Part shown: in pieces, positions 1 to 8,355 of the stretch
How positions within the stretch are numbered: position 1 is the first letter of the stretch
Layout of the letters: each line of letters starts with the position of its first letter
Program-made: the position numbers and the translations under genes
The notes under the pieces: model-generated
What the model was told of the DNA's origin: nothing
Database searches by the model: none
What the model saw: only the letters and a program-made list of their open reading frames with translations
Source of the DNA: Pseudomonas fluorescens
Lineage (GTDB): Bacteria; Pseudomonadota; Gammaproteobacteria; Pseudomonadales; Pseudomonadaceae
DNA length: 64,000 nucleotides
Assembly: GCF_001648775.1 (NCBI RefSeq)
Contig: NZ_LVEJ01000016.1
Span: forward strand, 186,001 to 250,000
Reading direction: 5' to 3'

Positions 1-323
1 TCAAGCCCCACACCGGTCGGCTGATCCTCACCCCACGCCAGATCACCACGCTCGCGCCCGGAGCCCAACACCACAATGGCATCGGCCCGCTGCGCCAGCG
101 TCGCCCATTCTGCGCGAGCCAGCGGCGGCTCGCGCTCCAGCGCCTTGGCGCCCCACTGCACCACCACCGGCAAGCTCATCAGCCACAATCCGCCAAACCC
201 CATGGCAAAACACACGCCGGCAAGGCGCGGCCGTGAGCGGCGCAACCACCACGCGGCCAACAACAGCAGCAGCAGAATGCCGGGCGGCAATAAAAGTTGT
301 TTGATGAAATAACGAAAAGGCAT
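1..323 (-). CDS. YdcF/SanA/ElyC-like DUF218 membrane protein (3' part outside window)
   Basis: Reading leftwards from an ATG at 323, the frame stays open to the window edge, giving 107 residues of the N-terminus. A GGAG lies about 8 bases upstream of the ATG. The protein starts with two hydrophobic segments (roughly residues 9-24 and 35-52, ending in MSLPVVVQWGAKALE) and then reads ADAIVVLGSGRERG, the first beta strand and glycine loop typical of the DUF218 family. Family members are inner-membrane proteins linked to envelope or lipid-carrier stress; the exact reaction is not settled. The frame differs from the overlapping open frame 43-336, which has no family features. Incomplete, so length cannot be compared. 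Confidence 0.75.
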   Translation of the reverse strand, partial: MPFRYFIKQLLLPPGILLLLLLAAWWLRRSRPRLAGVCFAMGFGGLWLMSLPVVVQWGAKALEREPPLARAEWATLAQRADAIVVLGSGRERGDLAWGEDQPTGVGL

Positions 324-427
324 CGGGCATCTCCACAGATGCCCAAAGCCTAAGAGTGTTAATAAAGCGTTACAACCGATAGGTGGGATCCTGTTGAAAA
401 AGATCCGTTTTTTGACCTGCCATGCGC

Positions 428-751
428 TTACTTGGCCTGCAGAGAGCGAACCTTGACGGTGTCTCTGCCGGGCGCCTTGTCCTTGAGCCAGATGACCTTG
501 GCCGAATGTGCTGCATCGAGTTGCTTCACTGCTTGTGACAAGCATCCGTGCGATTCACGTTCACTGCGATCCAGATAGGCCTTGACCAGTTTGAACTCGG
601 CGGGGCTCAAGCCACGCAATTCCAGTTCCAGGGGGCGCTCATCGCGCAGCCGGTCAGCGGTTTTTACTGCGTCCAGGGCCATACCCAGACGGTCGATCAA
701 CCTCTCGTACAACTCGGGTTTCGTTACGTTTTTTTTCCGTTGCTCCACCAT
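428..751 (-). CDS. Conserved hypothetical protein, small and charged
   Basis: A 107-residue soluble, strongly charged protein with no signal peptide or membrane segment. It begins MVEQRKKNVTKPELYERLID and is probably mostly helical; a run KLVKAYLDRSERESH near residue 55-70 is the most distinctive part. An equivalent small gene sits divergently upstream of leuS in other pseudomonads (recalled, not checked). It is separated from the DUF218 gene by about 105 bases and from leuS by about 250. No function can be assigned from the sequence. Confidence 0.65.
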   Translation of the reverse strand: MVEQRKKNVTKPELYERLIDRLGMALDAVKTADRLRDERPLELELRGLSPAEFKLVKAYLDRSERESHGCLSQAVKQLDAAHSAKVIWLKDKAPGRDTVKVRSLQAK

Positions 752-1004
752 CCCTCACCTCATTGAAGATAAGACTCACTCCCCAGTTAGAGCTTAGCTT
801 CGCTGTACAAACCGGCTGCACGCCGCGACCAACGGCCCTCGTACAAATATTGCGGGGTATGTAGCTGTAATCAGGGTTTCCCTAGGCCAAGCGCGGTCAT
901 GTATGCTACGGCGCTTCCTGTAATTCCACTTCCAGCTCGTCCGGGCCATCCCGGAACCTGCGTTGAAGAGGATTAGGCCACCCCTATCCAGTACAAAAGT
1001 AGCC

Positions 1005-3611
1005 ATGCACGAACAATATCAGCCCCGTGAAATCGAAGCCGCCGCCCAGTCGTTCTGGGACGAGCAAAAGTCCTTTGAAGTCAGTGAACAGCCAGGCAAG
1101 GAAACTTACTACTGCCTGTCGATGTTCCCTTACCCCAGCGGCAAACTACACATGGGGCACGTGCGTAACTACACCATCGGCGACGTGATCTCCCGCTACC
1201 AGCGCATGCTCGGCAAGAACGTTCTGCAACCGATGGGTTGGGACGCTTTCGGCATGCCGGCGGAAAACGCCGCGATGAAGAACAACGTCGCCCCGGCCAA
1301 GTGGACCTACGAAAACATCGCCTACATGAAAACCCAGCTGCGCAGCCTGGGTCTGGCGGTCGACTGGTCGCGCGAAGTCACCACCTGCAAGCCGGATTAC
1401 TACCGCTGGGAACAATGGCTGTTCACCCGCCTGTTCGAAAAAGGCGTGATCTACCGTAAAAACGGCACCGTGAACTGGGACCCGATCGACCAGACCGTTC
1501 TGGCTAACGAGCAGGTAATCGACGGTCGCGGCTGGCGTTCCGGCGCGCTGATCGAAAAGCGCGAAATCCCGATGTACTACTTCAAGATCACCGCCTACGC
1601 GGATGAGCTGCTGGAGAGCCTCGACGAACTGACTGGCTGGCCTGAACAGGTCAAGACCATGCAGCGCAACTGGATCGGCAAATCCCGCGGCATGGAAGTG
1701 CAGTTCCCGTACAACGTCGACTCGATCGGCGAAGCCGGCACCCTCAAAGTCTTCACTACCCGTCCGGACACCCTGATGGGCGCGACCTATGTCGCCGTGG
1801 CTGCCGAGCACCCACTGGCCACTCTGGCCGCGAAAAACAATACCGAGCTGCAAGCGTTCATCGCTGAATGCAAGGGCGGCAGCGTTGCCGAAGCCGACGT
1901 CGCCACGCAAGAGAAGAAAGGCCTGCCGACCGGCCTGTTCGTCGAGCACCCGCTGACCGGTGAAAAACTGCCTGTGTGGGTCGCCAACTACGTGCTGATG
2001 CACTACGGCGACGGCGCTGTAATGGCGGTACCGGCGCACGATGAGCGCGATTTCGAATTCGCCCACAAGTACAACCTGCCGGTGAAATCGGTGGTGCGTA
2101 CCAGTTCCGGCGAGACCAACCCTGAGCCATGGCAAGACGCCTACGGCGAGCACGGCACGCTGATCAATTCCGGCGAGTTCGACGGTCTGGATTTCGCCGG
2201 TGCGTTCGACGCCATGGAAGTGGCCCTGATCAAGAAAGAACTGGGCGCCTCGCGCACTCAGTTCCGCCTGCGCGACTGGGGCATCAGCCGTCAGCGCTAC
2301 TGGGGCTGCCCGATCCCGATCATCCACTGCGACACTTGCGGTGACGTGCCGGTGCCGGAAGATCAACTGCCTGTGGTCCTGCCGGAAGACGTGGTGCCGG
2401 ACGGCGCCGGCTCTCCGCTGGCGCGCATGCCAGAGTTTTACGAATGCAGCTGCCCGAAATGCGGCCAGCCTGCCAAGCGTGAAACCGACACCATGGACAC
2501 CTTCGTCGAGTCGTCGTGGTATTACGCCCGTTACGCCTCGCCGCACTTTGAAGGTGGCCTGGTGGAAAAATCCGCGGCCGATCACTGGCTGCCGGTCGAT
2601 CAGTACATCGGCGGCATCGAACACGCGATTCTGCACCTGCTCTACGCGCGCTTTTTCCACAAACTGATGCGTGACGAAGGTCTGGTCAGCTCCAACGAGC
2701 CGTTCAAGAACCTGCTGACCCAAGGCATGGTCATCGCCGAAACCTACTACCGTCGCGAAGCCAACGGTGCCTACACCTGGTTCAACCCGGCGGACGTGGA
2801 ACTCGAGCGTGACAGCAAAGCCAAGGTCATCAGCGCCAAGCTGAAATCCGACGGCCTGCCGGTGGAAATCGGTGGCACCGAGAAAATGGCCAAGTCGAAG
2901 AACAACGGCGTCGACCCACAATCGATGATCGATCAGTTCGGCGCCGACACCTGCCGCCTGTTCATGATGTTCGCCTCGCCGCCTGACATGAGCGCCGAAT
3001 GGTCGGACTCCGGCGTTGAAGGTTCGCACCGCTTCCTCAAGCGCGTCTGGCGTCTGGCGCAAGCCCACGTTAGCCAGGGCTTGCCGGGCAAACTGGACAT
3101 CGCCAGCCTGAACGACGACCAGAAGGCCGTGCGCCGCGCGATCCACCTGGCCATCAAGCAGGCCAGCCACGACGTCGGCCAGAACCACAAATTCAACACG
3201 GCCATCGCTCAGGTGATGACGCTGATGAACGTGCTGGAAAAAGCCGCACAAGGCACCGAACAGGATCGTTCACTGATTCACGAAGGCCTGGAAGCCGTGA
3301 CCCTGTTGCTGGCGCCAATCACGCCGCACATCAGTCACGAGTTGTGGAATCAGCTGGGTCACGCCGATGCAGTCATTGACGCCGGTTGGCCTGCGGTGGA
3401 TGAAAGCGCTTTGGTGCAGGACAGCCTGACTCTGGTCATCCAGGTCAACGGCAAGTTGCGCGGCCAGATCGACATGCCGGCCAGTGCCACCCGTGAAGAA
3501 GTGGAAGCGGCAGCGCGCGCCAACGAAAACGTCCTGCGTTTCGTCGACGGCCTGACTATTCGTAAAGTGATCGTAGTGCCCGGGAAACTGGTCAATATCG
3601 TCGCCAGCTAA
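1005..3611 (+). CDS. leuS: Leucyl-tRNA synthetase
   Basis: Class I aminoacyl-tRNA synthetase charging tRNA-Leu in the cytoplasm. The 868-residue protein matches the usual length of about 860. The ATP-binding HIGH-type motif is HMGH at residues 49-52, and the KMSKS loop appears as KMAKS at 627-631, a variant common in pseudomonads. Between them lies the CP1 editing insertion, including the threonine-rich TTRPDT segment that helps clear mischarged tRNA, and a zinc-type cysteine cluster (CDTCGD and CPKCG). The frame opens at 963, but the ATG at 1005 (MHEQYQPREIEAA) matches the family start. It leads a same-strand run with lptE and holA. Confidence 0.97.
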   Translation: MHEQYQPREIEAAAQSFWDEQKSFEVSEQPGKETYYCLSMFPYPSGKLHMGHVRNYTIGDVISRYQRMLGKNVLQPMGWDAFGMPAENAAMKNNVAPAKWTYENIAYMKTQLRSLGLAVDWSREVTTCKPDYYRWEQWLFTRLFEKGVIYRKNGTVNWDPIDQTVLANEQVIDGRGWRSGALIEKREIPMYYFKITAYADELLESLDELTGWPEQVKTMQRNWIGKSRGMEVQFPYNVDSIGEAGTLKVFTTRPDTLMGATYVAVAAEHPLATLAAKNNTELQAFIAECKGGSVAEADVATQEKKGLPTGLFVEHPLTGEKLPVWVANYVLMHYGDGAVMAVPAHDERDFEFAHKYNLPVKSVVRTSSGETNPEPWQDAYGEHGTLINSGEFDGLDFAGAFDAMEVALIKKELGASRTQFRLRDWGISRQRYWGCPIPIIHCDTCGDVPVPEDQLPVVLPEDVVPDGAGSPLARMPEFYECSCPKCGQPAKRETDTMDTFVESSWYYARYASPHFEGGLVEKSAADHWLPVDQYIGGIEHAILHLLYARFFHKLMRDEGLVSSNEPFKNLLTQGMVIAETYYRREANGAYTWFNPADVELERDSKAKVISAKLKSDGLPVEIGGTEKMAKSKNNGVDPQSMIDQFGADTCRLFMMFASPPDMSAEWSDSGVEGSHRFLKRVWRLAQAHVSQGLPGKLDIASLNDDQKAVRRAIHLAIKQASHDVGQNHKFNTAIAQVMTLMNVLEKAAQGTEQDRSLIHEGLEAVTLLLAPITPHISHELWNQLGHADAVIDAGWPAVDESALVQDSLTLVIQVNGKLRGQIDMPASATREEVEAAARANENVLRFVDGLTIRKVIVVPGKLVNIVAS

Positions 3612-3620
3612 TTGGATCGG

Positions 3621-3640
3621 GCGTCAGGTTCGCCTGACGC
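3621..3640 (+). other. Hairpin after leuS
   Basis: A perfect 8-base stem (GCGTCAGG / CCTGACGC) closes a TTCG loop ten bases after the leuS stop. No run of T follows, so it is more likely a processing or partial termination point between leuS and lptE than a full terminator. Confidence 0.4.
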
Positions 3641-3698
3641 CAAGTAAAACCTTTCGGGCCGTACAGTCGGCCCACGTGGTTTCAAGGGGAGCAACACA

Positions 3699-4304
3699 AT
3701 GATCAAACGCAATCTGCTGGTGATGGGCCTTGCCGTCCTGTTGAGCGCCTGTGGTTTCCAGCTGCGCGGTACCGGTACCAACGAACTGACGATCAAGGAG
3801 CTCGACCTGAGCGCCCGCAATGCTTATGGCGAGACCGTCACCCAACTGCGCCAGACGCTCGAGACCAGTGGCGTCAAGGTTTACAGCGGTGCACCTTACA
3901 AGCTGTATCTGGCTGACGAGCAGGAAAGCCAGCGCATTCTCAGCTACGCCGGCGCCGGCCGTACGGGCGAATATCAGGTCAGCACTGTCCTGAGCTACGA
4001 CATCCGCGGTGATAAAAACCTTTCTCTGCTGAGCGACAAGCTTGAGGTGCAGAAGGTATTTATCCATGACGGCAACAACCTGGTCGGCTCCGATCAGGAA
4101 GCTAACGACGCTCGCCGCGAAATCCGTCGCGAACTGGTCCAGCGCATGATGCTGCGTCTGCAACAGCTGACCCCAGGTCAACTGCAGCAGTTGCAACAAG
4201 CGGCCAACGACCGCGCCAAGGCCGAAGCCGACGCGCTCGAGGCGGCGCAAAAAGCTGAAGCGGAAACCCCGCGTCAGTCGCCGCTCGAAATACCGCAGCA
4301 GTAA
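3699..4304 (+). CDS. lptE: LPS-assembly lipoprotein LptE
   Basis: Outer-membrane lipoprotein that plugs the LptD barrel and helps insert lipopolysaccharide into the outer leaflet. The 201-residue protein begins with a lipoprotein signal ending in LLSAC, with the lipidated Cys at residue 18, followed by GFQLRG, the family's signature opening. The last 35 residues are rich in Q, A and E and probably form a helical tail. An AAGGGGAG ribosome site precedes the ATG. The order leuS-lptE-holA is conserved across gamma-proteobacteria. Confidence 0.93.
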   Translation: MIKRNLLVMGLAVLLSACGFQLRGTGTNELTIKELDLSARNAYGETVTQLRQTLETSGVKVYSGAPYKLYLADEQESQRILSYAGAGRTGEYQVSTVLSYDIRGDKNLSLLSDKLEVQKVFIHDGNNLVGSDQEANDARREIRRELVQRMMLRLQQLTPGQLQQLQQAANDRAKAEADALEAAQKAEAETPRQSPLEIPQQ

Positions 4305-4310
4305 GACGTT

Positions 4311-4330
4311 CGGGGCGCTCAGGCGCCCCG
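4311..4330 (+). other. GC-rich hairpin between lptE and holA
   Basis: Perfect 8-base stem CGGGGCGC / GCGCCCCG with a TCAG loop, followed by TTCGACCTTTCTT. The T content after the stem is weak, and holA starts only 13 bases later, so this may tune rather than stop transcription into holA. Confidence 0.4.
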
Positions 4331-4343
4331 TTCGACCTTTCTT

Positions 4344-5381
4344 ATGAAGCTCGCTCCCGCCCAACTCGGTAAACATCTGCAAGGTGCTCTGGCGCCGGTC
4401 TACATCATCAGCGGCGATGACCCGCTGCTGTGTCAGGAAGCCGCCGACGCCATTCGCAGTGCTGCCCGCCAGCAAGGTTTTGACGAACGCCAGGTCTTCG
4501 CCGCCGACGCCAATTTCGATTGGGGCACGTTGCTGCAGGCCGGCGCCAGCATGTCGCTGTTTGCCGAAAAACGTCTGCTGGAACTGCGCCTGCCTTCAGG
4601 CAAGCCCGGTGACAAGGGCGCCGCTGCATTCATCGAGTACTGCTCGCGCCCCGCTGAAGACACCGTACTGCTGATCAGCCTGCCCAAGCTCGATGGCAGC
4701 GCGCAGAAGACCAAGTGGGGCAAGGCGCTGGTTGAAGGCCCGCAAACCCAGTTCATCCAGATCTGGCCGGTGGATGCCAATCAGTTGCCGAGCTGGATTC
4801 GTCAGCGTTTGTCGCAGGCCGGCTTGTCGGCCAGCCAGGACGCCGTCGAGCTGATTGCCGCGCGCGTCGAAGGCAACTTGCTTGCTGCCGCGCAGGAAAT
4901 CGAAAAACTCAAATTGATGGCCGAAGGTGGCCAGATCACCGTTGAAACCGTGCAGGCCGCTGTGGCGGACAGTGCCCGATTCGACGTGTTCGGCCTGACC
5001 GACGCCGTGCTCAATGGCGAGCCGGCGCACGCCCTGCGCATGCTCGAAGGGTTGCGCGGTGAAGGCGTCGAACCGCCGGTGATTCTCTGGGCACTGGCGC
5101 GGGAGCTGCGGCTGTTGGCCAACATCTCGTTGCAATACAGTCAGGGCACGCCGCTGGATAAATGCTTCAGTCAGGCGAAGCCGCCGGTCTGGGACAAACG
5201 CAAGCCGCTGATGAGCAAGGCCCTGCAGCGCTACTCGGCGCAACGTTGGGCGCAGTTGTTGCTCGAAGCGCAGCGTATCGATGCGCAGATCAAGGGCCAG
5301 GCGGCCGGTTCGCCGTGGATGAGCCTGAGCCGCTTGGCGTTGTTGATGTCTGGCCAGCGTCTGACACTGCCCGCCGAATAA
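4344..5381 (+). CDS. holA: DNA polymerase III delta subunit
   Basis: Delta subunit of the clamp loader, which opens the beta sliding clamp during replication. The 345-residue protein is the normal length; it begins MKLAPAQLGKHLQGALAPVY and contains VYIISGDDPLLCQEAAD, typical of the delta N-terminal domain. Downstream segments (LPSWIRQRL, FGLTDAVLNG, ILWALARELRLL) follow the family order: AAA-like fold, then the C-terminal helical collar domain. It is the third gene of the leuS-lptE-holA run. Confidence 0.95.
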   Translation: MKLAPAQLGKHLQGALAPVYIISGDDPLLCQEAADAIRSAARQQGFDERQVFAADANFDWGTLLQAGASMSLFAEKRLLELRLPSGKPGDKGAAAFIEYCSRPAEDTVLLISLPKLDGSAQKTKWGKALVEGPQTQFIQIWPVDANQLPSWIRQRLSQAGLSASQDAVELIAARVEGNLLAAAQEIEKLKLMAEGGQITVETVQAAVADSARFDVFGLTDAVLNGEPAHALRMLEGLRGEGVEPPVILWALARELRLLANISLQYSQGTPLDKCFSQAKPPVWDKRKPLMSKALQRYSAQRWAQLLLEAQRIDAQIKGQAAGSPWMSLSRLALLMSGQRLTLPAE

Positions 5382-5404
5382 CCTGTCCTACCGCATAACG
5401 GCCA

Positions 5405-5469
5405 TTCGCGAGCAAGCTCGCTCCCACATTGAAATGCATTCCAAATGTGGGAGCGAACTTGCTCGCGAA
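5405..5469. repeat. REPIN (paired REP palindromes)
   Basis: Two REP units in inverted orientation: TTCGCGAGCAAGCTCGCTCC at the left end and its near complement GGAGCGAACTTGCTCGCGAA at the right, around a short AT-rich centre. Such pairs are short non-autonomous elements mobilised by RAYT transposases in fluorescent pseudomonads. This copy lies between holA and arfA and is almost identical, including its centre, to the copy at 7141-7205. Confidence 0.9.
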
Positions 5470-5564
5470 AGCGTCAACACATTCCCACATATCAGGGACT
5501 GGACAGACGCCCGACATCGGCAGATTATTTGCCGCGCAAAACCCACTCAATCGAGAGAACCCTC

Positions 5565-5729
5565 ATGAGCAAAAAGCCATCGAAACATGGCCCCAACAAG
5601 GCCAAATCCATCGTCGCCCAACCCTTGTTCCGCAGTCGTCAGGAACGACCAACCAAGGGCAAAGGCAGCTACCGCCGCGAAGCCTTCCAGTCTGACAGCT
5701 GGGAGGCTTCTTACTTTCTGGCTGCCTGA
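5565..5729 (+). CDS. arfA: Alternative ribosome-rescue factor ArfA
   Basis: A 54-residue basic protein. ArfA frees ribosomes stalled on stop-less mRNA by recruiting release factor RF2, as a backup to tmRNA. The core LFRSRQERPTKGKGSYRREA and the NWEAS-like SWEAS match the known family (E. coli: LFRQRV...KGKGSY...NWEAS). The frame opens at 5445, but the ATG at 5565 with GAGAG upstream gives the family start MSKKPSKHGPNK. The coding sequence contains a strong hairpin (5679-5710), and the full-length protein ends YFLAA; both suggest control by truncation. Too small to be called by many pipelines. Confidence 0.88.
   Translation: MSKKPSKHGPNKAKSIVAQPLFRSRQERPTKGKGSYRREAFQSDSWEASYFLAA
5679..5710 (+). 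promoter_or_regulatory. Coding-region hairpin in arfA
   Basis: Arms GAAGCCTTCCAG and CTGGGAGGCTTC pair over 12 bases with one G-U pair and an 8-base loop. The stem covers codons 39-49 and is followed by TTACTTTCTG. In characterised arfA genes a hairpin at this place causes RNase III cleavage or early termination, so the mRNA lacks its stop codon and ArfA is made in a truncated active form only when tmRNA is insufficient. Position and strength fit that model here. Confidence 0.75.
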
Positions 5730-5790
5730 AGCGCAGCACCCCTCGGTCATGTTAAGGTCTGCACCTGATTCGTTTCCCCTGGAACTGTGC

Positions 5791-7113
5791 ATGCCCCTAA
5801 GTCTTTCCCGTCGCTGGCCTGTTCGCCAGATGATCGCTGCCGCAAGCTTCATTCTGCTGGTCGCCTGTGCGGAAAAACCCACCGCCGCCGACGCGCAACC
5901 TCTGCAAGCCGCCCCTGTCGCCACGGCCCCGGCGATTATCCCGCCGGTAGTGCCGTCCGCCGACCCGCTCGATCTCCAGCCAACCCAGACCTTTGCCGAA
6001 TGGCAGGCAGGCTTTCGCAAAGATGCGCTGGCCGCCGGGATCAGCCCTGAGCTGTTCGATCGCGCCTTTGCCAATGTCAGCTTCGACGCCAGCGTGATTC
6101 GGGCCGACCGCAGCCAACCGGAATTCTCGCGCCCCGTGTGGGAATACCTCGACGGTGCGCTGTCGCCTCTGCGTGTACGTAAGGGTCAGGCACTGATCAG
6201 TCAGTACGCCGACATCCTGCAAAGCATCGAACAGCGTTATGGTGTTGATCGCCAGGCACTGGTGTCGGTGTGGGGCATGGAAAGCAACTTCGGTCAGTTC
6301 CAGGGCAGCAAGTCGGTGATCAACTCGCTGGCCACCCTCGCCTACGAAGGCCGTCGCCCGGGGTTTGCCCATGCGCAATTGATCGCTGCCCTGCAGATTC
6401 TGCAACAGGGCGATATCACGCCAGAGAAGATGCTCGGTTCCTGGGCCGGCGCCATGGGCCAGACCCAGTTCATTCCGACCACCTACAACACTCACGCCGT
6501 GGACTTCGACGGTGACGGTCGGCGCGACATCTGGGGCAGCCCGGCCGATGCGCTGGCCTCGACCGCCCATTATCTGCAAAGCTCGGGCTGGCAACGCGGC
6601 CAGCCGTGGGGTTTTGAAGTGCAACTGCCGAGCAGCTTCAACTACACGCTGGCCGATGGTGCGATTCGCAAAAGCGTTGCCGAATGGCGTCAATTGGGCG
6701 TGATTCTGCCAAATGGCGGCCAGGTGCCGGCGGGCTCCGAACAACTGTCCGCCGCCCTGCTGTTACCGGCCGGCTATCGGGGCCCGGCGTTCCTGATCCT
6801 CGATAACTTCCGGGCGATCCTCAAGTACAACAACTCGTCGTCGTATGCCTTGGCGGTGAGCCTGTTGTCCGAGCGCTTCAATGGCGGCGGTTTGATCAAT
6901 GGCACCTGGCCGAAAGATGATTTGCCGCTGAGCCGATCCGAGCGTATCGAATTGCAATCCCTGCTGAGCGCGCGCAATTACGATGCGGGCACGGCAGACG
7001 GGATCATCGGCGCCAATACGCGCAAGGCGATACGCAGTGCCCAGCAGTCGTTTGGCTGGCCGGCGGATGGCTATCCGACGCACAAGTTGCTGGAAAGCCT
7101 GCGTACCCAATAG
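5791..7113 (+). CDS. Lytic murein transglycosylase, MltB-type lipoprotein with peptidoglycan-binding domain
   Basis: Periplasmic enzyme cutting glycan strands of peptidoglycan to 1,6-anhydro products. From the ATG at 5791 the protein has 440 residues, a lipoprotein signal ending LVAC (Cys26), and a GH103-type domain with VSVWGMESNFGQF, where Glu164 is the likely catalytic acid, followed by GAMGQTQFIPTTY and DFDGDGRRDIW. The C-terminus (about residues 370-440, including ARNYDAGTADGIIGANTRKA) is a PG_binding_1 domain. The frame runs upstream to 5587 through arfA, but the lipoprotein signal supports the 5791 start. A second MltB paralogue lies at 12748-13758. Confidence 0.9.
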   Translation: MPLSLSRRWPVRQMIAAASFILLVACAEKPTAADAQPLQAAPVATAPAIIPPVVPSADPLDLQPTQTFAEWQAGFRKDALAAGISPELFDRAFANVSFDASVIRADRSQPEFSRPVWEYLDGALSPLRVRKGQALISQYADILQSIEQRYGVDRQALVSVWGMESNFGQFQGSKSVINSLATLAYEGRRPGFAHAQLIAALQILQQGDITPEKMLGSWAGAMGQTQFIPTTYNTHAVDFDGDGRRDIWGSPADALASTAHYLQSSGWQRGQPWGFEVQLPSSFNYTLADGAIRKSVAEWRQLGVILPNGGQVPAGSEQLSAALLLPAGYRGPAFLILDNFRAILKYNNSSSYALAVSLLSERFNGGGLINGTWPKDDLPLSRSERIELQSLLSARNYDAGTADGIIGANTRKAIRSAQQSFGWPADGYPTHKLLESLRTQ

Positions 7114-7140
7114 AACGAATGCCGTATGGCTGATATCGCT

Positions 7141-7205
7141 TTCGCGAGCAGGCTCGCTCCCACATTGAAATGCATTGCAAATGTGGGAGCGAGCTTGCTC
7201 GCGAA
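7141..7205. repeat. REPIN (paired REP palindromes)
   Basis: Inverted pair TTCGCGAGCAGGCTCGCTCC / GGAGCGAGCTTGCTCGCGAA around the centre CATTGAAATGCATTGCAAATG. The centre differs at a single base from the REPIN at 5405-5469, so the two are recent relatives bracketing the transglycosylase gene. Confidence 0.9.
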
Positions 7206-7229
7206 GAATGACTATCAGGCAATCAACCT

Positions 7230-8180
7230 TTAAGCCTTGATCACCACATCCTGCTCCAACATCAATTCCTGCTTCCCCGCATCCAGCCGCACCAACGCGC
7301 CCATCGGCAGCGTCAGGTTCGGATCGCAATGCCCGCTACGCCATCCCGACAGCACCGGAATCCGCAACGGCTCGAAGGTCTGCTTGAGCAAGCGGTTCAG
7401 TGCCGCGACATCCACCCCCGCCACATCCCCGACCAACACACCACGCAATTTGGCCAACTTGCCGGCCAGACGCATCTGCGTCAGCAAGCGGTCAATGCGA
7501 TACAGCGGCTCGTTGATGTCTTCGATGAGCAGAATCACCCCTTCGACATCGATTTCGTAGGGCGTACCCAATGTCGACGCAATCATCGCCAGATTGCCGC
7601 CAAGCAAACGCCCGTGGGCGATACCAGGCTCGACGGTGGTCAACGGATAAGCCACCGGATGGCTAAACACACTCCCCGCCTTCAATTGCCCGCGCAGCAT
7701 GGCAAAGAATGAAGTGACGGTCGGCGGCTCCTTGTCGCCCAGCAGGTCGGCATTGAGCAGTGGGCCGTGGAAGGTCACGAACCCGGCATAGCGGCTGATA
7801 GCCAGATGCAGTGCGGTGATATCGCTGTAACCGACAAATGGCTTGGCGTGGCAACTCAGCAGGTCATAGTCGATGCGGTCCAGCAGGCGCGGCGTACCGT
7901 AGCCACCGCGCAAACAGATGATCGCATCCACTTGCGGGTCGGCAAACGCTGCATGCAGATCGTTGAGCCGTACGTCGTCGCTGCCGGCCAGATAGCCGTC
8001 CTTGGCGTAAACGCCCGGAAATATCTTCAGTGCATAGCCCCGGGCGCGCATCCATTGCACAGCCTTGTCGGTGTCCAGCGCTCCTGGGCCGGCAGGCGCA
8101 ATGACGCCGATCGTGCCCTCGGCGGGCAGTGCGGGCACGGCTCTGTGCGGGCAAAGTGTGTGGGTCGGTCGAACAGTCAT
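7230..8180 (-). CDS. ldcA: LD-carboxypeptidase, S66 peptidase family
   Basis: Removes D-Ala from murein tetrapeptides during cell-wall recycling in the cytoplasm. The 316-residue length is normal. GTIGVIAPAGP opens the fold; RGGYGTPRLLDRID and FVGYSDITALH hold the nucleophile Ser of the S66 family; LLIEDINEPLYRIDRLL carries the catalytic Glu; and GHCDPNLTLPMG carries the catalytic His, so the Ser-Glu-His set is complete. The ATG at 8180 has GGAG 9 bases upstream. It stands alone between a REPIN and the lipA terminator. MccF-type immunity proteins share the fold, but LdcA is more likely in this context. Confidence 0.87.
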   Translation of the reverse strand: MTVRPTHTLCPHRAVPALPAEGTIGVIAPAGPGALDTDKAVQWMRARGYALKIFPGVYAKDGYLAGSDDVRLNDLHAAFADPQVDAIICLRGGYGTPRLLDRIDYDLLSCHAKPFVGYSDITALHLAISRYAGFVTFHGPLLNADLLGDKEPPTVTSFFAMLRGQLKAGSVFSHPVAYPLTTVEPGIAHGRLLGGNLAMIASTLGTPYEIDVEGVILLIEDINEPLYRIDRLLTQMRLAGKLAKLRGVLVGDVAGVDVAALNRLLKQTFEPLRIPVLSGWRSGHCDPNLTLPMGALVRLDAGKQELMLEQDVVIKA

Positions 8181-8300
8181 CCATGGATCTCCGTGCGTAA
8201 AATCATGCTCACACAGTAGTCAGGAACGGGGACAAACAGAAGAGGCTCCGTTGCCCCGCAGGTTGCGGGAAAAGTAGGCGCTTGCCGTAGGACAGGCAAA

Positions 8301-8339
8301 AAAATGCCCGCGTAGACATAAAGCCTCGCGGGCATTTTT
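8301..8339 (-). terminator. Strong intrinsic terminator of the lipA operon
   Basis: A 12-base stem (AAAATGCCCGCG / CGCGGGCATTTT on the plus strand) with a 14-base loop. On the minus strand, just after the lipA stop, it is followed by seven T. A shorter T run on the plus strand makes it weakly bidirectional. Confidence 0.9.
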
Positions 8340-8355
8340 ATGACTCAACGCCGGA

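Noticed and set aside
1146..3251. Long open frame (701 codons) opposite leuS
   Set aside because: It is the complement of a strongly conserved synthetase with high-GC third positions, which leaves antisense frames open; its protein lacks any family character.
5405..5469. REP palindromes as transcription terminators or CRISPR repeats
   Set aside because: No T runs follow, and the units are dispersed inverted pairs rather than a regular spaced array; no cas genes are present.
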